NCBI GenBank assembly: GCA_946887065.1
Contig: CAMPKL010000317.1
Coordinates: forward strand, 1 to 5,118
Source: an uncultured Bryobacterales bacterium
GTDB lineage: Bacteria > Acidobacteriota > Terriglobia > Bryobacterales > UBA6623
Reading direction: 5' to 3'
Length of the DNA: 5,118 bases
Positions 1-5,118 of this stretch are shown here, piece after piece. The notes beneath the pieces were generated by a model. The model was not told the DNA's origin. It saw only the letters and a program-made list of their open reading frames with translations, and did not search any database. The stretch's first letter is position 1; each line of letters opens with the position of its first letter. Both the position numbers and the translations under genes were made by a program.

Positions 1-351
1 GGCGGAACGCTCTTGCACGTGGCCGCGGAATACGACGACATCGCGGCGGCGGCGCTGCTGTTAGACCGTGGGGTCAACGTCAATGCGCGCGCTTCAACCG
101 ATGAAGCCGGCGTGGGCGGGCAAACAGCGATCTTCCATGCCGTCACGCAGTTTGGCGATGGAGGCTTGCCGCTGGCGCAGCTGCTGGTTGAGCGCGGGGC
201 GGACCTCACTGTGAGGGCGAAGCTTCCAGGGGATTACGAGCGGCTGGGGGAAGTCGTGGAATGCACGCCGCTGGGATACGCGCTCTTATTTGGCGGATCG
301 AATGATAGGAGAACTGTAGCTTGGCTTCGAGAGCGAGGAGCGGTGGAGTAG
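1..351 (+). CDS. Ankyrin-repeat protein, C-terminal part (5' end outside window)
   Basis: The reading frame is open from the first base, so this is the last 116 codons of a longer gene that ends with TAG. The visible protein consists of about three ankyrin repeats. The first contains LLHVAAEYDD followed by LLLDRGVNVNARA. The second has AIFHAV and then QLLVERGADLTVRA. The last is degenerate, with CTPLGYALLFGG and WLRERGAVE. The spacing of the helix pairs and the G-A/V-D/N-V-N turns is typical of the family. Ankyrin repeats are protein-binding scaffolds; the partner and cellular location cannot be told from this fragment, and any N-terminal domain or signal peptide lies outside the window. An internal TTG at position 13 is not a credible start because the repeat already begins before it. 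The gene is convergent with the tRNA and receptor genes. No terminator hairpin is seen in the 16 bp before the tRNA. Confidence 0.85.
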   Translation, partial: GGTLLHVAAEYDDIAAAALLLDRGVNVNARASTDEAGVGGQTAIFHAVTQFGDGGLPLAQLLVERGADLTVRAKLPGDYERLGEVVECTPLGYALLFGGSNDRRTVAWLRERGAVE

Positions 352-367
352 CTCAAACAGGATGGAG

Positions 368-457
368 TGGCGGAGGAAGAGGGATTCGAACCCCCGGTTG
401 AGTTTCCCCAACAACGGTTTTCAAGACCGCCGCCTTCAACCGCTCGGCCATTCCTCC
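368..457 (-). tRNA. tRNA-Ser, anticodon UGA
   Basis: A full class II tRNA folds on the minus strand. The acceptor stem GGAGGAA (457-451) pairs with TTCCTCC (378-372), followed by discriminator G (371) and an encoded CCA (370-368). The D arm begins TGGCCGAGCGGTTGAAGGC. The anticodon stem is GCGGT/ACCGT with one G-U pair, and the loop CTTGAAA places anticodon TGA at 423-421, which reads UCA and related serine codons. The long variable arm that marks serine tRNAs is a 6-bp stem (412-407 with 402-397) capped by a GAAA tetraloop. The T arm has GGGGG/CCCTC around loop TTCGAAT. The gene starts only 24 nt after the receptor stop codon on the same strand. A weak -10-like TAGATT (469-464) lies in that gap without a good -35, so the tRNA may be transcribed from its own weak promoter or processed from receptor read-through. 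Confidence 0.97.
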
Positions 458-481
458 ACCCCCAATCTATCACCGAAGGGC

Positions 482-2896
482 TTAGAATCGCAGTCTCATT
501 TGAACCGTCGCTTGGCGGCCTGGGGCGAGGGCGGTGCCGGAGAACAGACCGCTGAAGTTGATCACGTTGAGGCGATCCGTCACATTGCGCACGTCGAGTT
601 GGAGAGTTAGCGAGCGAGGGTCTTGCTCCCAGAGGCGGATTCCGGCCGAGAGGTTCAGGCTGAAGTTGGGTCTCACACGGCCTCGCGCGAAGTCGATCTT
701 GTCGAGGATTTCCTGAGGTATCGGAGTGACCTCTTCGTCATCGTCATCGTCGCCTTCTTCCTCTTCATCGTCATCGTCGTCCTCCGCCTCGTACGGGAGG
801 CCGCTGCCATAGCGCGCCCCTAAAGAGAACCACGTATGCCGGTGCGGTTGGAAGCGCAGTTGAGCAGCGACGGTATTGCGTTGATCCTGCGTGATCGAAA
901 ACTCCTCCGCGACGTCGCGCAGTTCTTCCGCCTCGCCGCCTTCGATGAATAGGCCGCCCGTCACGGGCGAGGACGCACGCCCCAACATGTTCGAGTAACT
1001 AGCCCAGCCGAAGAAGCCGCGCCAACGCGGCATCTCCAGCCGGACCTCCGTCCCCTCGATTCGGGCCGAGTCGAAAGTAATTGGAAATGAAAGGCCGGTA
1101 TTGAGAAAGACATCGTCGTCGATGTAGTTCTCAAACCGGCGCCAGTAGTGGTTGACGTCGAGCCGCAGCAGGTTCCCCAGGGGCTTGCGCAGACCGATTT
1201 CGAAGAAGTTGCCTCGATTAGCGGGCACGGCAAGAGACTCGTCCACTTCGTCGAGGCCGAGGCTCTCGGCGCCGCTGCTGAGCAGCAGATTCTCGTTCGG
1301 GGGCGGTTGGAAGATGCGGTCGTAGGAAGCGTGCAACTGCAGGTCGACGCCGGGAATGTAGTAGCTTGCCGCTAGACGCGGGCTCCACGCGTTCTCTTCG
1401 ATGAACAGCTCATAGCGGTCATAGCGAAAGCCCACATTGGCCGCGAAGTTGCCTATGCGAATCTGGTCCTGGATGTAAAGCCCGACTTCTTCCGAGCGCT
1501 GTTGATCGGCAAAGTCGATATCGAAATCAGGCAGCTCGTCCGCCTCTCCCCCTTGGAATCTTTCGCGGATGTCGTTTATGCGGACGTCGCCACCGAACTT
1601 GAGAGTATGGTTCTCGCCTTCCACTGTGTAGTCCGCGACCACGGCGCCTTCGCGGAAACCGCGATCTTGGAGTACATAGACGGGGGTTGAGAACTCGTTG
1701 CTCCACAGCTCGCTAGTGAGGTCGCGGTACATGCCCCGGATCGAGGCCAACGATCGGGAGGAAACCGTGCGCTGGTAATGCACTTGGCCGGCCGTCTCGG
1801 ATGAATGACGGTCCTGACGCTGTCCGGCTTCTTGCTGAATCAGGTCATTCGGCACGAGGAAGTCTGCACGGTTCGTACGGAAGTAGAAGGTCAACCGGTC
1901 ACGCTCGGAGACGTCCTGAAGCAGACGGCCGTGGAACCCTTCGGAGCCGCCGCGGTTCGTGTAGTTCTCCAGCGAGGGCGGGTCGAGATAGCGGTCAGTG
2001 GCGCCGCCTTGCAGGCCCAAAGAGATGGCCGTCCGGTCGTTGGAGTATTGATGAGTGAGGGAGCCGAAGTAGGAGTCGTAGCTGCCGGCTTGCAGGTCCA
2101 GTTCGGTGTGATGGCCCAGGGTCGCGTTGCGTCGCGTGTCTAGGGCGATGACGCCTCCCAGCCGCCGGCCGTACTCGGCGGGCATGCCCGCGGTGAGGAT
2201 GTTCACCGCCTCGAATTCGCTGTTCTCAAAGGCCGGAGCGAATGCGACGGATCTGTTGTCGTAGACGGGCATGCCGTCGATGACGTATTGCGTGTCGTAC
2301 TCGGAGCCTCGGGGATGGAGGACCGCGTTGGCTTCCAGTAGCCAGCCGGGCATCGTGGTGACGATATCGACCGTGCCGCGCCCCACGGTCGTGCCGAGGG
2401 CCTCCTCCAACTGGTCCCTCGATGCTCGATACACCACATTCGGCTGGACGGGATCAAGCAACGGCGCCGCACTGTCCACGGATATCCGTGTTTCGACAGC
2501 GCGGATCCGAAGCTGAACGTCAAGCGATAACGGCACCGCGGAACGGACCTGCACGCGCGAGACGGAATCGGCGAATCCATCACGCGTGACCCGCAATTCG
2601 TAGACGCCCGGAGGCAATCTTCGCAATACCGCCTCGCCGGTTGTATCGGCATCCGCCTCCGCCAGAAACTCGGGATTCCTGCCTGATAACGCCACGTGAG
2701 CCTCTACGGGCTGGCCGGAAGGATCCGTGACCGACACGGTAAGCTGGCCGTCCATCACCTGACCGTATGCCGGTAGGAGAAGGAGGGCGGAGAGCAAGAC
2801 GTTGAAGGCCGGGGCGGACAAACGCCGGCAGAGAGATTCAACGAAACACGTCATCTGGTTAAACTTGGATATTCCCTTCCGCGGGGTTTTGTTCAC
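482..2896 (-). CDS. TonB-dependent outer-membrane receptor with N-terminal carboxypeptidase-regulatory-like domain
   Basis: This encodes 804 residues. A signal peptide (hydrophobic core about 30-44, ending PAYGQ) targets it to the outer membrane. Residues about 50-130 form a carboxypeptidase-regulatory-like beta-sandwich (TVSVTDPSGQPV, then LPPGVYELRVTRDGF). ETRISV (135-140) lies just before the plug, where a TonB box would be expected. The plug spans about 150-256, with VIDGMPVYDNRS and GMPAEYGRRLGGVIALDTRR. The rest is an aromatic-rich beta-barrel ending in RLRF, whose terminal Phe is the usual outer-membrane assembly signal. Such receptors import siderophores, oligosaccharides, cobalamin or peptides using TonB-ExbBD energy; the substrate here is not readable. 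No FecA-type N-terminal signalling (STN) domain is seen. Residues 703-722 are an acidic insert. Start: the GTG at 2896 directly follows an in-frame TAG, so it is the longest possible start. An ATG at 2854 (residue 15) keeps the signal peptide and is a serious alternative. Neither has a convincing Shine-Dalgarno. Confidence 0.93.
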   Translation of the reverse strand: MNKTPRKGISKFNQMTCFVESLCRRLSAPAFNVLLSALLLLPAYGQVMDGQLTVSVTDPSGQPVEAHVALSGRNPEFLAEADADTTGEAVLRRLPPGVYELRVTRDGFADSVSRVQVRSAVPLSLDVQLRIRAVETRISVDSAAPLLDPVQPNVVYRASRDQLEEALGTTVGRGTVDIVTTMPGWLLEANAVLHPRGSEYDTQYVIDGMPVYDNRSVAFAPAFENSEFEAVNILTAGMPAEYGRRLGGVIALDTRRNATLGHHTELDLQAGSYDSYFGSLTHQYSNDRTAISLGLQGGATDRYLDPPSLENYTNRGGSEGFHGRLLQDVSERDRLTFYFRTNRADFLVPNDLIQQEAGQRQDRHSSETAGQVHYQRTVSSRSLASIRGMYRDLTSELWSNEFSTPVYVLQDRGFREGAVVADYTVEGENHTLKFGGDVRINDIRERFQGGEADELPDFDIDFADQQRSEEVGLYIQDQIRIGNFAANVGFRYDRYELFIEENAWSPRLAASYYIPGVDLQLHASYDRIFQPPPNENLLLSSGAESLGLDEVDESLAVPANRGNFFEIGLRKPLGNLLRLDVNHYWRRFENYIDDDVFLNTGLSFPITFDSARIEGTEVRLEMPRWRGFFGWASYSNMLGRASSPVTGGLFIEGGEAEELRDVAEEFSITQDQRNTVAAQLRFQPHRHTWFSLGARYGSGLPYEAEDDDDDEEEEGDDDDDEEVTPIPQEILDKIDFARGRVRPNFSLNLSAGIRLWEQDPRSLTLQLDVRNVTDRLNVINFSGLFSGTALAPGRQATVQMRLRF
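731..790 (-). repeat. Low-complexity GAY/GAR tract coding an acidic stretch in the receptor
   Basis: Read on the minus strand, this 60-nt tract encodes receptor residues 703-722, of which 18 of 20 are Asp or Glu (five Asp, four Glu, Gly, five Asp, two Glu). It holds a perfect 15-nt direct repeat, TCATCGTCATCGTCG on the plus strand at 738-752 and 765-779, offset by 27 nt (nine codons, in frame). This suggests growth by slippage or internal duplication. The tract lies between barrel segments (after ARYGSGLPYE, before VTPIPQEILDKIDF), most likely in a loop. Confidence 0.8.
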
Positions 2897-2917
2897 CTAA
2901 AATTTCGCGAAGATAGT
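2889..2917 (+). promoter_or_regulatory. Possible promoter for the sigma/anti-sigma operon
   Basis: TTGTTC (2889-2894) and GATAGT (2912-2917) are separated by 17 nt, matching consensus at 3 and 4 of 6 positions. The -10 overlaps the candidate -10 of the divergent receptor promoter on the other strand, and the -35 overlaps the receptor's first codons. A start near 2924 would leave a very short leader before the GTG at 2933. The call rests on weak matches in a gap of only 36 bp. Confidence 0.2.
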
Positions 2918-2942
2918 ACGACGCAACTAATTGTGTATCCAA
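2913..2942 (-). promoter_or_regulatory. Possible sigma-70-like promoter for the receptor gene
   Basis: On the minus strand, TTGGAT (2942-2937) and TACTAT (2918-2913) are separated by 18 nt. They match the -35 and -10 consensus at 3 and 4 of 6 positions. Transcription would begin about 10 nt before the GTG start or about 50 nt before the alternative ATG. The match is weak, and an ECF-type promoter cannot be excluded. Confidence 0.22.
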
Positions 2943-3523
2943 CAGCACCATGGTTGACGCGACTTAGCGGCTCAGCTGCCGGCGTTGCGCCGCTCCCGCG
3001 GCAGGATGTCGAAGAGGCATCGGGGCCATCCGTCGCCTCGGACGTCACAGCCTTGTTCGAAGAGTTACGTCTGCCCGTCGTGCGTTATCTGCTTTCGATA
3101 GGCCTTTCGATCGCGGACGCGGATGAAGTCAGCCAAGATGCCTTCCTAGCGCTTTTCCGCCATCTCACGCGAGGACGGCCGCGCACGAATCTGCGCGGTT
3201 GGATCTTCCGCGTAGCGCACCGCCAAGGTCTGAAGCGCCGGGCCCAAGGTCGGCGGTCTCTGGCTAGGCTTGCAGGGGAAGACTCGGTAGAGCAAGTCGC
3301 ATGCGGTACGCACGACCCAGAACGGCACCTACAGATCAGACAAAGACATCGACGGGTTCTGGCGATCGTGGCGACGCTTCCTCCGCGAGACCGATACTGC
3401 TTGAGTCTACGCGCGGAGGGTTTGGGTTATCGTGAGATCGCACAAGTGCTCGGTGTTTCGCTCGGTGCCGTATCGCTGTCGATCCACCGGTCGCTGACCC
3501 GTTTGCGGGCCATCAATGAGTAA
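2933..3523 (+). CDS. ECF-family RNA polymerase sigma factor
   Basis: This 196-residue protein has the two-domain plan of extracytoplasmic-function sigma factors. Sigma region 2 covers about 38-105, with the core-binding helix signature DADEVSQDAFLALFRHL (62-78) and GWIFRVAHR (89-97) at the -10 recognition end. A short Arg-rich linker follows. Sigma region 4 covers about 135-192, with LPPRDRYCLSL and the helix-turn-helix GYREIAQVLGVSLGAVSLSIHRSLTRLR that contacts the -35 element. No region 1 or 3 and no extra C-terminal domain are present. It should direct RNA polymerase to a small regulon when freed from the anti-sigma partner encoded 8 bp downstream. The GTG at 2933 is the first conventional start; a TTG at 2954 is an alternative, and neither has a clear Shine-Dalgarno. 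The roughly 37 residues before region 2 are longer than usual, so the start is uncertain while the family call is firm. Transcription is divergent from the receptor gene. Confidence 0.92.
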   Translation: MYPTAPWLTRLSGSAAGVAPLPRQDVEEASGPSVASDVTALFEELRLPVVRYLLSIGLSIADADEVSQDAFLALFRHLTRGRPRTNLRGWIFRVAHRQGLKRRAQGRRSLARLAGEDSVEQVACGTHDPERHLQIRQRHRRVLAIVATLPPRDRYCLSLRAEGLGYREIAQVLGVSLGAVSLSIHRSLTRLRAINE

Positions 3524-3525
3524 GG
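3522..3525 (+). promoter_or_regulatory. Ribosome binding site of the anti-sigma gene
   Basis: AAGG sits 6 nt before the ATG at 3532 and overlaps the TAA stop of the sigma-factor gene. This spacing fixes the start and implies translational coupling of the two genes. Confidence 0.55.
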
Positions 3526-3531
3526 CGTTCT

Positions 3532-4353
3532 ATGAGTCCGACTACGGAACACATCTCTGACGTCGAGTTGGTTCTAGCCGCCAACGGCGAGTTGCCGGCG
3601 GCGTGCCTGGCTGTGTGCAGCCGCCATATTGCGACCTGCGACGACTGTCAGAGCCGCCTGTCCGCGTTTGAAGGGGCGCTGGGAGAATACTTCGATTCGC
3701 ATCGAGAACTCTTAAATCAAAAGATCCAAGATCGTGAACCTGCGCAGGCCGCGTTCCGGCGCCGCCTGGAAGGCCTCGCGCACGGAGAAAGGACAAATCA
3801 TTGGTCTCGCTGGCTGCCGACGCGCAACATGAGCCGGCCGGCCATTGCGGGCGTATGCCTCGCCGCAGCTTGCGCGGCTGTGAGTCTGTTTCGCGCGCCT
3901 GACGCGACTGAACCGCGCTTCGCGCCCGACGCGGCGTTGACTCCGGGTTTGACGCGCCCGGTAACGGTTGCCGAACTGTGCGGCGCTGGTGCTCCAGAAG
4001 AGAGGTTGGAAGTTTCTCGAGCGACGGCGTTGGAGGTTTTTCGGCGGCACGGCATCGATGATCCGCCCGCCGGAGCGTACGAGTTGGATTACCTGATTCC
4101 GCCTGAGTTGGGGGGCGCGAGAGATGACCGCAACCTTTGGCCCCAACCTTATCAAGAGCGGCCGTGGAACGCTCACTCCAAGGATGCGCTTGAGGATCAC
4201 TTGAGACGTCTTGTGTGCGGCGGCGAACTCGATCTGCGTGTAGCCCAACAAGAAATCGCAAACGATTGGACTGTGGCCTACCAGAAGTATTTCCACACGC
4301 TTGAGCCTCTGGTAAGTCACGCGACGTTCTTGAAGGACTCACCCTGGCAGTAG
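3532..4353 (+). CDS. Membrane-anchored zinc-finger anti-sigma factor with C-terminal HNH-like domain
   Basis: This 273-residue protein has three parts. Residues about 1-85 form a zinc-binding anti-sigma (ZAS) domain: H7, H32, C36 and C39 give H-x24-H-x3-C-x2-C, the ligand spacing known from ChrR. Such domains clamp ECF sigma factors and hold them inactive. Residues about 101-120 (SRPAIAGVCLAAACAAVSLF) are one membrane span with Arg residues before it, placing the C-terminus in the periplasm. Residues about 137-255 resemble a family of HNH-like proteins: TPGLTRPVTVAELC, then YELDYLIPPELGG (183-195), NLWPQPY (201-207), KDALEDHL (217-224), LVCGGELDL (227-235), AQQEIANDW (238-246) and AYQKYF. The expected Asp-His of the metal-binding site reads Asp-Tyr (D186, Y187), so nuclease activity is doubtful and a sensory or binding role is more likely. 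C150 and C229 could form a disulfide. The gene is 8 bp from the sigma gene, in one operon. The HNH-like assignment is from motif memory, not a search. Confidence 0.85.
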   Translation: MSPTTEHISDVELVLAANGELPAACLAVCSRHIATCDDCQSRLSAFEGALGEYFDSHRELLNQKIQDREPAQAAFRRRLEGLAHGERTNHWSRWLPTRNMSRPAIAGVCLAAACAAVSLFRAPDATEPRFAPDAALTPGLTRPVTVAELCGAGAPEERLEVSRATALEVFRRHGIDDPPAGAYELDYLIPPELGGARDDRNLWPQPYQERPWNAHSKDALEDHLRRLVCGGELDLRVAQQEIANDWTVAYQKYFHTLEPLVSHATFLKDSPWQ

Positions 4354-4385
4354 CCTGCGCACACGCCATTCACCCGAAAAAGGAA

Positions 4386-4412
4386 ACGCCCCGGAGGGCC
4401 GCTCCGGGGCGT
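4386..4412. terminator. Bidirectional intrinsic terminator between convergent genes
   Basis: A perfect inverted repeat, CGCCCCGGAG (4387-4396) and CTCCGGGGCG (4402-4411), extends by an A-T pair to 11 bp with a 5-nt loop, GGCCG. On the plus strand it is followed by TAAGTTTTAA, a modest U-tract for the sigma/anti-sigma operon. On the minus strand it is followed by TTTCCTTTTT (4386-4377), a better U-tract for the outer-membrane protein gene. Both genes end toward it, 33 bp and 23 bp away. The rest of 4354-4434 holds nothing else recognisable. Confidence 0.85.
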
Positions 4413-4434
4413 AAGTTTTAAGCAGAAACGACCC

Positions 4435-5100
4435 TCAGAAAGTCCAGCTGTAGCCGACCATCGGCGCGTACTGATGCAGCAGATCGCCGTCAATCGAAGC
4501 GCCTGGCGCGGCGGTGATCACGTTGTCCGGCACGCCGGTGATATAGTCGCGAAACTCGATGCGGAAAATGCCGTTTGAGCCGACGCGAAACTTGACGCCG
4601 ACACCCAAGGAGCCGACCAACATCGCTTGCGTGTCCTTCGTCAACAAGGCCAGGTCCATGCCAGGTTGAAAGGGATCTTCCGTGCCCACGCCCTGGTAGT
4701 ACTTCACGCCGATGCCGCCTGCTAAATAGGGGCGCACGCCAGCGTCGGAATCCGCGAAGTAGTAGAGCAGATCGTAGTGAACCGCATGGGTTTGGTGGCC
4801 CAAGTCGGCTTTGTCGGATCCCGCCTCCAACTCCAGATCGTTACGCGAGTAGATATAGCGAAACTCGCCGCCCCAGCGTTCATTGATCGTCTGTCCTATG
4901 AGGACGCCGCCGCCGAAGCCGAGCGCGGGGCCGGTGTTGCCGCTGCGCGTGGGAGTTGTCGGGGTAAGCGAGTTGTAATCGGAAATCAGGCCTAGGACGC
5001 CGATTTCCACGTCTGACTGGGCGGAGGCAGGGGTTGCGAGGGCAAGGAATGTTGCAGCCGTAACCGTCGCAAGAGCCAGTCTCTTCACCATCTTCATCAT
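4435..5100 (-). CDS. Small outer-membrane beta-barrel protein
   Basis: The product is 221 residues. A clear signal peptide has basic residues (K3, K6, R7), a hydrophobic stretch and PASAQ, with cleavage expected after A27. The mature part alternates short amphipathic strands and loops: DVEIGVLGLISDY, ALGFGGGVLIGQTI, WGGEFRYIYSRND, HAVHYDLLYYF, VRPYLAGGIGVKYYQG, AMLVGSLGVGVKFRV, GIFRIEFRDYITG and a last strand ending YSWTF. Glycine and aromatic patterns and the terminal Phe fit an OmpA-like or OMP_b-brl eight-stranded barrel in the outer membrane. No peptidoglycan-binding domain follows, so it is a bare barrel of unknown role. A TTG at 5103 extends the frame by one codon, but AAGAGG lies 6 nt before the ATG at 5100, which I prefer; ATGs at 5097 and 5088 are less likely. 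Its promoter lies beyond the window. It converges on the anti-sigma gene across a shared terminator, so the two are separate transcription units. Confidence 0.88.
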   Translation of the reverse strand: MMKMVKRLALATVTAATFLALATPASAQSDVEIGVLGLISDYNSLTPTTPTRSGNTGPALGFGGGVLIGQTINERWGGEFRYIYSRNDLELEAGSDKADLGHQTHAVHYDLLYYFADSDAGVRPYLAGGIGVKYYQGVGTEDPFQPGMDLALLTKDTQAMLVGSLGVGVKFRVGSNGIFRIEFRDYITGVPDNVITAAPGASIDGDLLHQYAPMVGYSWTF

Positions 5101-5106
5101 CAAATA

Positions 5107-5112
5107 CCTCTT
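5107..5112 (-). promoter_or_regulatory. Ribosome binding site of the beta-barrel gene
   Basis: AAGAGG on the minus strand lies 6 nt before the ATG at 5100 and only 3 nt before the TTG at 5103. The spacing therefore favours the ATG start. Confidence 0.7.
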
Positions 5113-5118
5113 CTCAGT

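Noticed and set aside
368..390. tRNA 3' end as an attachment site for an integrated element
   Set aside because: No integrase gene and no second copy of the tRNA 3' end is visible in the window, so nothing supports an island boundary here.
362..610. Plus-strand open frames beginning near 362-367 (peptides with RDSNPR and EGFEPP)
   Set aside because: They are antisense translations of the tRNA-Ser gene running into antisense receptor sequence. Such peptides are a well-known artefact of reading tRNA T arms.
623..823. A plus-strand frame with an apparent hydrophobic membrane helix (FVIVIVAFFLFIVIVV)
   Set aside because: This is the antisense reading of the GAY/GAR acidic tract in the receptor gene. 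The hydrophobic run is a by-product of that repeat.
2203..2652. A 149-codon minus-strand frame inside the receptor gene
   Set aside because: It is an out-of-frame shadow of the receptor plug region, rich in Arg, Ser and Pro. The receptor frame is intact across it.
3542..4369. A 275-codon minus-strand frame antisense to almost the whole anti-sigma gene, and a 202-codon one at 3712-4320
   Set aside because: The products are Arg/Ser/Pro-rich with no domain, signal or membrane pattern, as expected for a shadow frame in GC-rich DNA. The sense frame has clear zinc, membrane and HNH-like motifs.
1..5118. CRISPR array, insertion sequence or transposase
   Set aside because: No regularly spaced repeats, terminal inverted repeats with target duplications, or transposase-like frames were seen.

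Overview
The window looks like a GC-rich bacterial chromosome segment. It fits a Gram-negative diderm of the Acidobacteriota (Bryobacter/Solibacter) type. That placement is an inference from the gene style: a large TonB-dependent receptor with an N-terminal carboxypeptidase-regulatory-like domain, next to an ECF sigma factor and a zinc-finger anti-sigma factor with an unusual C-terminal domain. No phylogenetic marker is present to prove it.

Layout, left to right. (1) Positions 1-351, plus strand: the 3' end of an ankyrin-repeat gene that starts before the window. (2) 368-457, minus strand: a complete tRNA-Ser(UGA) with encoded CCA. (3) 482-2896, minus strand: an 804-residue TonB-dependent outer-membrane receptor. 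It has a signal peptide, a carboxypeptidase-regulatory-like domain, a plug and a beta-barrel, with a strongly acidic low-complexity insert near the C-terminus. (4) 2897-2932: a 36-bp divergent intergenic gap. (5) 2933-3523, plus strand: an ECF sigma factor. (6) 3532-4353, plus strand: its probable membrane-bound anti-sigma partner, 8 bp downstream. (7) 4386-4412: a strong hairpin terminator between convergent genes. (8) 4435-5100, minus strand: a small outer-membrane beta-barrel protein with a signal peptide and its own Shine-Dalgarno sequence.

The most interesting unit is items 3-6. The anti-sigma protein carries an N-terminal zinc-binding domain (H7, H32, C36, C39), one membrane span (about 101-120), and a periplasmic C-terminal region. 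That region resembles an HNH-like domain (motif LDYLIPPELGG...NLWPQP), but its expected Asp-His pair reads Asp-Tyr. My reading is a cell-surface signalling module: the HNH-like domain, probably no longer a nuclease, would act as the periplasmic sensor, and the divergent receptor gene would be a likely regulatory target. The pairing is supported by gene order. The signal, the direction of control and the receptor's substrate cannot be read from the sequence.
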